Shown here: piece after piece, positions 23,767 to 32,088 of the stretch | How positions within the stretch are numbered: position 1 is the first letter of the stretch | How the letters are laid out: every line of letters starts with the position of its first letter | Assembly (NCBI GenBank): GCA_035556755.1 | Contig: DATMEP010000072.1 | Location: 1-46,806 of the forward strand | DNA from: VRUE01 sp035556755 | Lineage (GTDB): Bacteria > Actinomycetota > Thermoleophilia > Solirubrobacterales > 70-9 | Length of the DNA stretch: 46,806 bases | Direction of reading: 5' to 3' | Program-made: the position numbers and the translations under genes | Notes under the pieces: generated by a model | Seen by the model: the letters and a program-made list of their open reading frames with translations, nothing else | Databases searched by the model: none | What the model was told of the DNA's origin: nothing

Positions 23767-24518
23767 AGGCACCGACAACCGGCGCCGAGCGGCTGGCGGA
23801 CCTGATCCGCGAGTCGGCCTGCACCGTGGCGCTGACCGGTGCGGGAGTATCGGTGCCATCCGGGATCCCGGACTTCCGCACGCCCGAGACCGGGCTCTGG
23901 GAGAACGTCGACCCGATGGAGGTCGCCCACATCGACGTCTTCGAGCGCGACCCGGCCCGGTTCTGGTCCTACTACCGGCCACGCTTCCACTCGCTCGGCG
24001 ACAAACGGCCGAACCGAGCCCACGAGGCGCTGGCGGAGCTGGAGCGGTGCGGCCTGCTGGCGGGCGTGATCACGCAGAACATCGACCGGCTGCACCGCGC
24101 CGCCGGTTCGGAGGAGGTGGTCGAGGTGCACGGCTCGATCGAAACCTCGTCCTGCAGGGGCTGCGATGCGACCTACGGGATCGAGGAGGTCGATGCGCTC
24201 TTTTCCGGCGATGGGATCGCCGAGTGCGCCGCCTGCGGCGCGGCGGTGAAACCCGACGTGGTCCTCTTCGGCGAGATCCTGCCCGAGGACGCGATGCGGC
24301 GCGCGCAGGAGTTGGCGGTTGAAGCCGAGCTGATGCTCTGCGTCGGCAGCTCGCTCGTCGTCCACCCGGTTGCCGGGCTGCCCGGGGTGACGCTGGCCTG
24401 TGGTGGGCAGCTGGCGATCGTGACCAAGAGCTCCACCCCCTACGACGCCGAAGCCGTCCTCAGGCTGGACGGCGAGGTGGACGAGGAGTTGAGCGCCGTG
24501 CTGGCTGCGCTCGGCTGA
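23751..24518 (+). CDS. cobB: NAD-dependent protein deacylase (sirtuin)
   Basis: A 255-residue Sir2-family enzyme that removes acyl groups from lysines using NAD+. The NAD motif is GAGVSVPSGIPDFR (from about residue 30), followed by TQNIDRLH, catalytic His127 (EVHGS), and a zinc ribbon with Cys135/Cys138 (CRGC) and Cys159/Cys162 (CAAC). GSSLVVHPVAGLP completes the Rossmann fold. It starts inside the last codons of the acyl-CoA enzyme gene, so they are translationally coupled; those enzymes are plausible substrates (inference). Confidence 0.93.
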   Translation: MERAVEAPTTGAERLADLIRESACTVALTGAGVSVPSGIPDFRTPETGLWENVDPMEVAHIDVFERDPARFWSYYRPRFHSLGDKRPNRAHEALAELERCGLLAGVITQNIDRLHRAAGSEEVVEVHGSIETSSCRGCDATYGIEEVDALFSGDGIAECAACGAAVKPDVVLFGEILPEDAMRRAQELAVEAELMLCVGSSLVVHPVAGLPGVTLACGGQLAIVTKSSTPYDAEAVLRLDGEVDEELSAVLAALG

Positions 24519-24519
24519 G

Positions 24520-25194
24520 ATGTCGAGCCCCGAAGAGAAGATGCCGGCCGCGCCGGATGCCGTCATCTTCGACAACGACGGCCTGCTGCTCGACACCGAG
24601 TCGGTCTGGACCCGCGCCGAGCAGGACCTGTTCGAGCGTCGCGGGCTCGAGTTCACCCCCGCCGACAAGCGCGATCTGGTCGGCACCTCGGCCGAGATTG
24701 CCGGCGGCATCCTTGAGCGGAGGCTCGGGGAGGCGGGCCGCGCCGACGCCCTGATCGAGGAGTTGAACGAGCTCGTCGTCGCCGAGCTCGAGCATGGGGT
24801 GGAGGCGATGGTCGGGGCGCGCGAGTTGCTGCACCGGTTGGTGGAGCGCGGGACGCCGATCGGTCTCGTATCCAACTCGCCGCTGCGCTTTGTGCGCCGC
24901 TCGCTGCAGATCGCGGGCTTCGAGGATCGCTTCGACGTGGTGCTGAGCGCCCACGAGGTGGCGGCGCCGAAGCCGGCTCCGGACCCATACCTGGAGGCCT
25001 GCCGACGGCTTGGCGTGAAGCCCGGTCCTGCCGTCGTCGCGCTCGAGGACTCGCCGACCGGGGTCGCCGCCGCCCGCGCCGCCGGGCTGACCGTGATCGG
25101 GGTGCCTTCGCTGGAGGGGATCGCGCTCGAAGAGGCGCACCACATCGCCGCTTCTCTGCTGGACGAGGTGGTCGCGCACCACCTCGTCCTTTAG
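24520..25194 (+). CDS. HAD-superfamily phosphatase (beta-PGM/GPH-like)
   Basis: A 224-residue HAD hydrolase of the beta-phosphoglucomutase/phosphoglycolate phosphatase subgroup. Motif I is FDNDG with nucleophile Asp18 and acid/base Asp20, motif II is SNSP, motif III is Lys in KPAPDPYL, and motif IV is LEDSPTG. A helical cap (about 30-95) lies between motifs I and II. It follows the sirtuin stop by one base, so it is probably the third gene of that operon. Substrate unknown. Confidence 0.9.
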   Translation: MSSPEEKMPAAPDAVIFDNDGLLLDTESVWTRAEQDLFERRGLEFTPADKRDLVGTSAEIAGGILERRLGEAGRADALIEELNELVVAELEHGVEAMVGARELLHRLVERGTPIGLVSNSPLRFVRRSLQIAGFEDRFDVVLSAHEVAAPKPAPDPYLEACRRLGVKPGPAVVALEDSPTGVAAARAAGLTVIGVPSLEGIALEEAHHIAASLLDEVVAHHLVL

Positions 25195-25210
25195 TTAGAA
25201 GTCAGAAGCC

Positions 25211-25232
25211 AGCCTAAAGCTGAAGTTGAGGC
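25211..25232. terminator. Weak bidirectional hairpin between convergent genes
   Basis: AGCCTAAA (25211-25218) pairs with TTGAGGCT (25225-25232) with one mismatch. It lies in the 44-base gap between the convergent HAD and 284-residue genes. Placement, more than strength, supports a terminator role. Confidence 0.3.
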
Positions 25233-25238
25233 TTAGGG

Positions 25239-26093
25239 TCAGCCGCGCAGCACGCGCCGCCGCCGCAGCACGCGCTCGCAGATCGCGGTCAGCTCGCGGA
25301 CGTTCGCCTCTCGTTCCGCGTCCAGCTCGCCGCGCAGCGCCACGTTCGCCGCCTCTCCGGCCTCGTGCCTGCGCGCCTCGAGCTCCACCATGTCTTCCTC
25401 GTGGCCGGGGTCGACCATCGCCCCCGCCAGCTCGATCAGGAGCGCCTCCAGGCCCACCCGTAGCTGCAGGGCGGCCTCGCGGCAGCGGCCGCCGTCGAGA
25501 TCGGCCCTCGCTCGCAGCACCAGGGTCTCGCTGGCGTCGATCCTCTCCCGCCCGCCGAGCACGGCCGCGACGCGCTCCTGCGGACGAAGCTCTTCTTCGC
25601 GTCGCCGGCGGCGCGACGTCCCCGTTCGCACGTCGATCTCGTGTGCGACCGAGAACCGTCCGGCCGCGACCTCCTCGCCGCTGCCGCAGCCGATCCGCAC
25701 CATCGCCGCTCGCTCCGGGCTCATCTCCTGGCCGCGCGGGTCGGCGATCGCCGTGGTCTGCGCGTGCAGCGCCCGGTTGAGCAACCCGATGCCCCCGGCG
25801 ACGACGGCGTCGACCGCGTCCTCGGCCTCGATCGTCGCGTCCAGCCAGCGGCCGGCGTCGTCGGGCGAGTCGAAGGGCTCGAAGGCACGGATCGCCGTGG
25901 CGCGAGCCAGCGGCAGGGAAGAGAGAGCCGCACCGGGTTCCGCCTCGCGCGGCCGGCGCCGTCTCCGGCCCGGTGGAGGAGGTGCCCCCAGGGTTTCGAC
26001 GACAAGGACGCTCTTGCGGTTCTCCGCATCCCCGTCTCGGGCCAGGTAGCGGCCGTCGGCCACGCCAAGCGTGCCGGCGAACTCGAACTGCAC
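25239..26093 (-). CDS. Uncharacterised 284-residue protein
   Basis: Not recognised. The N-terminal part (about 1-95) looks like a compact domain: FEFAGTLGVADGRYLARD, then VLVVETLGAP, a basic RRRRRP patch and LPLARATAIRAFEPF. The middle is acidic and helical. The C-terminal half is strongly helical and charged (about 150-284), with probable coiled coil. No signal peptide. I chose GTG at 26093, 18 bases after the upstream hydrolase stop. Coding character continues in frame a few codons further, so the start is uncertain. It is probably translated from the same transcript as the wall hydrolase. Confidence 0.55.
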   Translation of the reverse strand: MQFEFAGTLGVADGRYLARDGDAENRKSVLVVETLGAPPPPGRRRRRPREAEPGAALSSLPLARATAIRAFEPFDSPDDAGRWLDATIEAEDAVDAVVAGGIGLLNRALHAQTTAIADPRGQEMSPERAAMVRIGCGSGEEVAAGRFSVAHEIDVRTGTSRRRRREEELRPQERVAAVLGGRERIDASETLVLRARADLDGGRCREAALQLRVGLEALLIELAGAMVDPGHEEDMVELEARRHEAGEAANVALRGELDAEREANVRELTAICERVLRRRRVLRG

Positions 26094-26110
26094 GAATCCG
26101 AAGTACTGGT

Positions 26111-28360
26111 TCAGGGCAGCGCGAACTTCGACGGCTTCGTCGGGACCTCGGGGTTGTCGATCTCGCCGAGGCGGTTGGTCAGTCGCAGCCACTGATCGGG
26201 TTTGAGCAGCTGCACGAAGCCCACTTCCGTACCGCTCGCGACGGTGGGCCGGTAGCCGATGTGGACGTGGTCGGCGTGGTCGGCCATCGCGAAGCTCGGT
26301 CCGCCCAGGGCCTCCAGGGAGATCAGCTCGTCGGGAACCATCGTCCCCTGCAGGCGCAGCACCGTTTTCAGCAGCTCGTGGGTGAGCGTCCCGGGGCCCT
26401 GGTTGCCAAGCACCGGGATGCCGTCGATCATCGCGATGTCGACGGCGCCGCCAAACGAGTGGTTGGAGATGTTGCCGCTGGTCGTGATGCTGCCGTGCCT
26501 GCCGCACAGCATCGAGGTGACGGTGAGCCGGAAGCCCTGCTCGGAGAGGAAGGCGAGCGTCGCCAGGATGCGCCGGTCGATCTGCCCGCCGCGGACTTCG
26601 ATCCGGTCGCAATCGGAGAGCTCGACCTGCTGGTCGGCGAGCACCCGGCGCTGCAGCGCCTCCTTGGGGAGCAGCAGGACGCCGGCGCTGCCGAGCTTGA
26701 CGGCGAAGGGGCTCTTGCCCTTGGCGCGGTAGATCGCGGTCGCCTCGAGCAGCTTCCAGCCGTCGAGGATCGGCTTCGGGTCGATCCGCGGCGCGCCCCG
26801 GCCGGCCGGTCGGATCGAGAAGTTGACGTGGGGATCGACGCCGTCTTCGGCCGCGCCGATCCGGGCCAGTACGGTGCCGGCGATCACCTTCGAGCCGACC
26901 CTGATCGACCCGTCGGCGCCGAGCGCGGTGGCGTCGTCGACGCGCTCCTCGGCGCTCGAGCGCTGGCGTTCCTCGGCCCGCCCCGGGAGTGCGTAGAGGC
27001 GGGGGCGGATGTTCTGGCTGTCGACCGGGACCCGCCTCTCGTCGCCGGTCGGCATCACGATCAGGCGGTGCTTGCGGACGATCTGGCCCAGCTTCGCGTA
27101 GGTGTAGCGGTTGCCGTAGGCGTCGCGCAGGACGACGTAGCGGCCGAGTCGCGGCGAGTCGCCGGTCTTGACGAGGACGCCGTCGTTGACGGCGACGACC
27201 GGCGCGCCCTCGGCGGCGAAGATGTTGATCCCGCGCCGGGTCGGGGAGGAGGAGACCACGGCGGCGGCGTTGCCGTACTCGTCGCGCTCCTCGGGCGTCG
27301 CCTGCCGCAGCGCCTCCCGGGTCGAGATGTCGTCGGCGTAGCGGGCGTCGGCGGCGACCGGGAAGTGCGCGCCCTCGGTCAACCCGGTCAGCGAGCCGAC
27401 CAGGTCGGACGGCAGCTTGCCGTAGGCGCGCGCGTAGAGCAGCACCTCCTGCACGTACCAGTCGGCGTGGTTGTAGGCGAAGATCGCGTCGTAGAGGTCG
27501 TCGGCGCCGCCCGCCGCCTTCAGGTAGTTGGCGGCGGCGCAGATCGCGTCGACCGGGTTGTAGGGGTCCTTGCGCCCGTCGCCGTTGGCGTCGAGCCCGT
27601 ACATCTCCCAGCTCGAGGGGATGAACTGCATCCAGCCCATCGCGCCGGCGCTGGAGACGTTGAGGTTGGTGCCGAAGGCGGTCTCGATTTTGTTGATCGA
27701 GGCGAGGATCTCCCAGGGGATGCCGTACTCGGTCCCGCAGGCCTGGTAGATCGGCAGCAGGAAGGGCGGGATCTCGAAGGAGTCGATGACGAAGTTGGGG
27801 ACGCCGATCGGTGCGGGTCCGAAGGGGGCGATCGTCGTCGAGGGATTGGCTTCGGTCGGTACCCCGCCGTCGCCGAACTGCGATCCACCGTCGGCCCCTC
27901 CTAGATGGGGCTGGTCGCCGCCCGTCGCGCTGGGGGCGCTGACTCCGCCGCCGTTGCCCCCGGACCCGCCGAGGCCCTGGTTGCGGGCAACGCCGCCCTC
28001 CGTCGAAGGTGCCGCCTCGTTCGCGTCGAGCGTCGCGCCGGCCTCGACCTCGTCGCCAGCCGCGGCCCCTTCGGGCTGCGTCTCGGTTTCCTCCGTCGAC
28101 GGTGCGCCAGCCTCATCGCCGTCCGAGGGGGCGGTGCAGTCGGGGTCGCCGAGGTCGACCAGGCCGTCGCCGTCGTCGTCGGCCTGGTTCGAGCAGGCGG
28201 TCGCTTTGGGGGCGGGCAGCGCCGGCCCGGGCGCGATGCCGTCGACGGTCCTGCCGTCGCCGAGATCAGCCGACGGTTCCGCTCCGGCCAGGCCGACACC
28301 CAGCGCGGTGGCCACCGCGAAGCCGGCCAGGGCAATGGTCAGTGCGAGCTTGTGTCTCAT
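26111..28360 (-). CDS. Secreted wall hydrolase: SLT + degenerate M23 + M15 peptidase
   Basis: A 749-residue exported protein. A signal peptide (1-27) is followed by an acidic, Thr/Gly/Asp-rich linker to about 195. A lytic transglycosylase domain (about 200-330) has catalytic Glu226 (NKIETAFGTN) and the GAMGWMQF loop. An M23/LytM-like beta domain (about 370-520) has lost its metal ligands: the HxxxD site reads RRGINIF and the HxH site reads HVN. The C-terminal domain (about 560-715) carries the M15 signature SxHxxGxAxD (His634, Asp641) and His698/His700 near the end, so it is a likely active DD- or LD-carboxypeptidase. Glycan and peptide cleavage in one chain suggests a role in septum splitting or wall turnover. 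Confidence 0.85.
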   Translation of the reverse strand: MRHKLALTIALAGFAVATALGVGLAGAEPSADLGDGRTVDGIAPGPALPAPKATACSNQADDDGDGLVDLGDPDCTAPSDGDEAGAPSTEETETQPEGAAAGDEVEAGATLDANEAAPSTEGGVARNQGLGGSGGNGGGVSAPSATGGDQPHLGGADGGSQFGDGGVPTEANPSTTIAPFGPAPIGVPNFVIDSFEIPPFLLPIYQACGTEYGIPWEILASINKIETAFGTNLNVSSAGAMGWMQFIPSSWEMYGLDANGDGRKDPYNPVDAICAAANYLKAAGGADDLYDAIFAYNHADWYVQEVLLYARAYGKLPSDLVGSLTGLTEGAHFPVAADARYADDISTREALRQATPEERDEYGNAAAVVSSSPTRRGINIFAAEGAPVVAVNDGVLVKTGDSPRLGRYVVLRDAYGNRYTYAKLGQIVRKHRLIVMPTGDERRVPVDSQNIRPRLYALPGRAEERQRSSAEERVDDATALGADGSIRVGSKVIAGTVLARIGAAEDGVDPHVNFSIRPAGRGAPRIDPKPILDGWKLLEATAIYRAKGKSPFAVKLGSAGVLLLPKEALQRRVLADQQVELSDCDRIEVRGGQIDRRILATLAFLSEQGFRLTVTSMLCGRHGSITTSGNISNHSFGGAVDIAMIDGIPVLGNQGPGTLTHELLKTVLRLQGTMVPDELISLEALGGPSFAMADHADHVHIGYRPTVASGTEVGFVQLLKPDQWLRLTNRLGEIDNPEVPTKPSKFALP

Positions 28361-28609
28361 CGGACGTCGTCTCGTTCCCTGCAGCCACGAACCGCCGAGC
28401 GGCCCGTGTCGTTCCTCTCCCCACGAATCAGGCCCGCCCACGCTACTGACTCGCGCAAAAGCGCGCAACGCGGGGCCAGGCCCCCCAACATGCCCTTAAT
28501 CAACGAGTGATCCATGCCTGCAAGACGGGAGGATTTCAGTCCTTTCGGATGCACTCGTTAAGAACCTGTTTCACGCCTGTGCCAGCGGGGTTTCGAAACA
28601 GGTTCTAAG
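28361..28609. promoter_or_regulatory. Structured divergent leader region
   Basis: The gap between the wall hydrolase (minus) and the coiled-coil gene (plus). Two direct repeats of TCGTTCC-N5/6-CCACGAA lie at 28372-28391 and 28409-28427, inside the hydrolase leader. Toward the other gene, AACGAGTG/CACTCGTT arms pair at 28502-28509 and 28552-28559. AGAACCTGTTTC (28561-28572) pairs perfectly with 28595-28606, immediately before the coiled-coil gene. No gene is visible. Confidence 0.5.
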
Positions 28610-28618
28610 GTGTCGACG

Positions 28619-28972
28619 ATGAGCGCGGAGTACGACGACCAGGATCCGGACGGTCTCAGGGCACGCAGCGAGCAGGCGATCGGCGAGCTCGCCCAGGCGC
28701 TGCTCGACAGTCAGGTCCTGGAGAACGCGGTGGCGGCCGCGTTCGGGGCCCGTGAGAAGGCGGCGGAGGCCCAGCACGCGGCGATGGCGGCGCTCGACCT
28801 GGCTTCGGCCTCGGACATGGAGCGGCTGGAACGCCGCCTGCGCTCGATCTCGCAGCGCCTCGACGACGTCGAGGACCAGGTCGACCGGGTCGCCCGTGAT
28901 GTCGGCGGGATCAAGCGGCAATTGGCCGAGCGGTCCGCGAGCACGGCCCCCAAACGGGCCGCCGAGGGGTAA
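28619..28972 (+). CDS. Coiled-coil protein, PhaF/phasin-like character
   Basis: A 117-residue acidic protein made almost wholly of heptad-rich helix (ARSEQAIGELAQALLDSQVLE; MERLERRLRSISQRLDDVEDQVDRV), with a short disordered tail (ERSASTAPKRAAEG). It resembles polyhydroxyalkanoate granule or other short coiled-coil proteins in composition only; no catalytic motif is present. ATG at 28619 is in frame with a GTG at 28610; neither has a strong ribosome-binding site. A 12-bp inverted repeat ends just upstream. Confidence 0.6.
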   Translation: MSAEYDDQDPDGLRARSEQAIGELAQALLDSQVLENAVAAAFGAREKAAEAQHAAMAALDLASASDMERLERRLRSISQRLDDVEDQVDRVARDVGGIKRQLAERSASTAPKRAAEG

Positions 28973-28987
28973 GTCTAACCTTCGACT

Positions 28988-29662
28988 TTAGGTTGAGAGT
29001 ATGGCCGCGGCAGCCCGTCCGGCTCGTTTGACGACCGGCTCGACCCTGTCCTCCGTCGACGCTTCGCCGGACGCGCTCTCGACGACGACCAGAACGGCAG
29101 CGGCGGCAACGCCGAGCTCCCGGCCGCGGGCCAGCAGTGCGACGGTCTGCATGTCGGTGGCGGCTGCCCCCGCCGGAACCGAGGCGGCGCTCGGCCGCAG
29201 CGCGTCGAGGCTGGCGACCCGCGCCGCCCGGGCCTCGCCTCCGAGCTCCTGCCGCAGGCGCTCCAGCAGCACCGGGTCGGGCGGCACGGCCGCTCCTGTG
29301 GCGAGGTCGAAGGAGGCGGCGCTGCCGCCGGTGGCGACGGCGGTCTCGACGAGCAGCAGCTCGTTCGGGCGCGTCTCGGGGTCGGCACCGGCGCAGGTCC
29401 CGACCCGCACGGCTCTCCGCACTCCCAGTTTTGCCAGGTCGGCGAGCACTATGGCGGCGCTCGGGCCGCCCATCCCGGTCGCCTGGATCGTCAGCTCTCT
29501 CCCCCTCGGGGTCTTCCCCGAGTAGCCCCAGAGCCCGCGGGCGTGGTTGCTCATCTTCGGCTGCTCGAGCAGCTCCTGCGCGAGCAGCAGCGCCCGGCCG
29601 GGATCGCCGACCAGGATCGCGTCAGCGGCGACTGAGGCTGTGGGGCGGAGGCGTGACGGCAT
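28988..29662 (-). CDS. DeoD-type nucleoside phosphorylase-like protein
   Basis: A 224-residue protein of the PNP/UDP phosphorylase family. The N-terminal phosphate-binding motif is ILVGDPGRA (about 16-24), followed by TGMGGPSAAIVLADL (phosphate loop), RVGTCAG, ATDMQTVALLA (usual EMEAA-type ribose site) and VVVESASGE. The family splits purine nucleosides or uridine with phosphate. EMEAA reads TDMQT here, so substrate range may differ. Its ATG lies 41 bases inside the FTR1 gene, so it is translationally coupled to iron uptake genes; the reason is unclear. Confidence 0.78.
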   Translation of the reverse strand: MPSRLRPTASVAADAILVGDPGRALLLAQELLEQPKMSNHARGLWGYSGKTPRGRELTIQATGMGGPSAAIVLADLAKLGVRRAVRVGTCAGADPETRPNELLLVETAVATGGSAASFDLATGAAVPPDPVLLERLRQELGGEARAARVASLDALRPSAASVPAGAAATDMQTVALLARGRELGVAAAAVLVVVESASGEASTEDRVEPVVKRAGRAAAAILST

Positions 29663-32084
29663 CGTCCTCCGACCCTATTGCGCCGGAGGCCCCGTTGGCC
29701 CCGCTGCCGTTGACGGCGCCGCGCGACCCCTCGAGAGCCGTCTCTCGCAGCGACTCCTCGTGGGCGGCGACCGTGCGGCGAAGATCGCGCTTGCGCATCC
29801 ACTCGGCCGCGAAGTAGCTGCCGATCACGAAGCAGAAGGCGACCAGCTGCGCGGCCAGCGTCTCCACGGTCGGGTAGACGCCGAGCCAGGTGCCCATCCA
29901 GAGCGGCAGTTCGACGTCGACCGGGTGGATCGGCAGCCAGCCGACCCCCTGCATGGTCCGCGCCGTGTTGCCGACCAGGACGACCAGGACCAGGGCGATC
30001 AGGACGCCGGTCACGATCAGCATCTTCTTGTAGGGAAGCTTGCGCTCCAGGGCGAAGGTGATGGCGCCGACCACGGCGGTGATCGCGAGGCCGAGCGAGA
30101 CGCCGGCGAGGACGACGCCGGTGCCGGAGCTGAGCTGCAGGGCCTGCAGGAAGAGGACGGTCTCGAAGCCCTCCCGGAAGACGCTGGTGAAGCCGAGCGT
30201 GTAGAGCCCGGCAACAGTCGCCGCTCCCGCCCCGGCGGCGAGCGCCGCACCGGTCAGGGCCTTGCCGCGGTCGCGGTGGCCCTTGATCCACTCGGTCCAG
30301 TAGACGCGGTGGAAGAACCAGTTCATGACCAGCAGCAGCACCCCGATCGCGACGATGCCGACGACTGCCTCGAGTTTCTCCCCGTACTGGGAGAGCGAGT
30401 CGAGCAGGAGCAGCGCCAGCACGAACATCGCCATGCTGGCCGGGAGGGCGAGCAGGGCGCCGCGGTAGACCGGCCGGCGCAGGGGCGCCCGCGGTCCGAT
30501 CATGCTGGCGGTGATCGCGGCGAGGATCAGGATCGCCTCGAGGCCCTCGCGGAAGACGATCAGCGCCGAGTTGGTGATCGTCGTCATCGCGCTGGCGCCG
30601 TCGCCGGTCAGCGCCCTCGCGTCGGCGAGCCTTTCGTCGAGCACGAGGCGGGTCTCGCGGATCTCCGGCACCGGCGCGTTGTCCGCGACCAGGCTCGCCA
30701 GCCCCGCCTGGTCGGCCGCGCCGTACCAGATCAAGCCCTCGATCTCGAGCGCCAGCTGCGGGTCGAAGGCACGCAGCTTCAGCTCCGGCCCGAACTCGAA
30801 GAAGCCGTAGGCGGCGAGCCGCGCCTGCTCGGCCTGCTGGTACTGGCCGGCACCCGCGGCCGCTTCGAGCTGGTCGAGGGAGATGTCGACGAGTTCGTAG
30901 TCGGCCTCGTCGCTGGGTTCGGTCCACTCCTGCGGCGCGACTCGCTCGAAGGTGTCGGCGGCGCGGTCGCCGGCCTCGTCGAGCTCCTCCTGCGGGGCGA
31001 CCGAGACGCTCTGCTGAGCGTTGTCGACGTCGCTGCGCAGCTCCGCGTAAGCGGCCTCGATCGTCTCCACCGCCGCCGGGTCGCGGTCGAGCAGGACCGG
31101 CTCGAGGTCGGAGAAGGCCGCTTCGACCCCGTCCATGAAGGCGACCGCCTCCTGGATCTCGAAGGGGATCGTCACCCTGCCGTCGGCCGTGCCCTTGTCG
31201 TACTCCTTCGGGACGAGGTCGAGGAACCGGGTCAGCTGGCTGGCCCGGTTGACCTGCTCGTCCGGCGTCAGCGGCGCCGCGGTGAAGCCCTCGAGGTCGG
31301 CTTCGACCCGCTCGCGCGCAGCTTCGAAGCCCTTGCGGTCGGTGGTCGCGCCGGCGGTGGCGAGGAGCTGGAAGTCGCGCTCGGTCGAGCGGCGCTCGGC
31401 CTCGTTGCGCTGCTCGGCGTACTCGGGTGCGATCGCCGCCCAGTAGCCGTGGACGATCGCGGCGGTTTCGGCGAAGCGCCCGGCGAAGCCGCGCTCGGCC
31501 GCCTGCGCCGCTTCGTCGAGGTTGGTGATCAGCCGCGCCTGGAAGGTGTCGAGCAGATCCTTTTCGATCTGGATCACGGCGGCGCGAGGCGAGCCCTCGC
31601 CGCTTGCCAGCCCCTGCAGGGCGGCGGTTGCATCGACGCCGGGCCGCGTGAACCGGGTCGTCTGGCGGAAGTCGCGGATCTGCAGCCAGGTGCGTGCCCG
31701 CGCGGCGTCGCCGTCGGCGGCAGCCGCGACCGCGACGGCGAGCGCGCCCCGGCGCAGGGCGGAGACGACTCGTCCCCGGGCGGCGGCCAGGCCCACTTCG
31801 TCGAGTCCCGTGGAGGCCAGCTTCGCCGTCCGCAGCGACGCCTCGACTTCGCGCAGCTCGCCGGGCGAGTGCGCGGCAAGGCCGCCTCGCAGCGGTCCCC
31901 GCAGCCTTTCCTCGGCCTGTTCGATCGAGCGCCCGCTGCGTTCGCCGAAGAGCAGCTGCGTCTGCGCTTCGGCGAGGTCGGCGCGGATCGCGTCCGCCGC
32001 CTGCCAGGGGGGTACGGCCCACGCGGACGTCGCAGCGCAGAGGAGGGCCGCCGTCGCGAAGAGGATTGCGGCGGCGGCCCTCAC
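29622..32084 (-). CDS. efeU: FTR1-family iron permease with large exported N-terminal region
   Basis: An 820-residue membrane protein. A signal peptide (1-23) is followed by a roughly 480-residue extracytoplasmic helical region. The FTR1 permease domain starts near 500, with two RExxE iron-binding motifs: REGLE at about 512 and REGFE at about 637. At least seven hydrophobic helices follow, then a polar tail. The long N-terminal part distinguishes it from the ~280-residue E. coli EfeU and is typical of FTR1 proteins that carry their own EfeO-like module. It follows efeO by 4 bases. No DyP-type peroxidase EfeB is found here. Confidence 0.87.
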   Translation of the reverse strand: MRAAAAILFATAALLCAATSAWAVPPWQAADAIRADLAEAQTQLLFGERSGRSIEQAEERLRGPLRGGLAAHSPGELREVEASLRTAKLASTGLDEVGLAAARGRVVSALRRGALAVAVAAAADGDAARARTWLQIRDFRQTTRFTRPGVDATAALQGLASGEGSPRAAVIQIEKDLLDTFQARLITNLDEAAQAAERGFAGRFAETAAIVHGYWAAIAPEYAEQRNEAERRSTERDFQLLATAGATTDRKGFEAARERVEADLEGFTAAPLTPDEQVNRASQLTRFLDLVPKEYDKGTADGRVTIPFEIQEAVAFMDGVEAAFSDLEPVLLDRDPAAVETIEAAYAELRSDVDNAQQSVSVAPQEELDEAGDRAADTFERVAPQEWTEPSDEADYELVDISLDQLEAAAGAGQYQQAEQARLAAYGFFEFGPELKLRAFDPQLALEIEGLIWYGAADQAGLASLVADNAPVPEIRETRLVLDERLADARALTGDGASAMTTITNSALIVFREGLEAILILAAITASMIGPRAPLRRPVYRGALLALPASMAMFVLALLLLDSLSQYGEKLEAVVGIVAIGVLLLVMNWFFHRVYWTEWIKGHRDRGKALTGAALAAGAGAATVAGLYTLGFTSVFREGFETVLFLQALQLSSGTGVVLAGVSLGLAITAVVGAITFALERKLPYKKMLIVTGVLIALVLVVLVGNTARTMQGVGWLPIHPVDVELPLWMGTWLGVYPTVETLAAQLVAFCFVIGSYFAAEWMRKRDLRRTVAAHEESLRETALEGSRGAVNGSGANGASGAIGSEDDAVTPPPHSLSRR

Positions 32085-32088
32085 ATCC

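Noticed and set aside
26094..26612. Upstream extension of the 284-residue protein's frame
   Set aside because: Here the frame overlaps the M15 domain of the wall hydrolase, and the translated text becomes Arg/Asp/His-rich shadow sequence.
28361..28560. c-di-AMP (ydaO-type) riboswitch upstream of the wall hydrolase
   Set aside because: The context fits, but I could not align the conserved core to the minus-strand leader. A covariance-model scan would decide.
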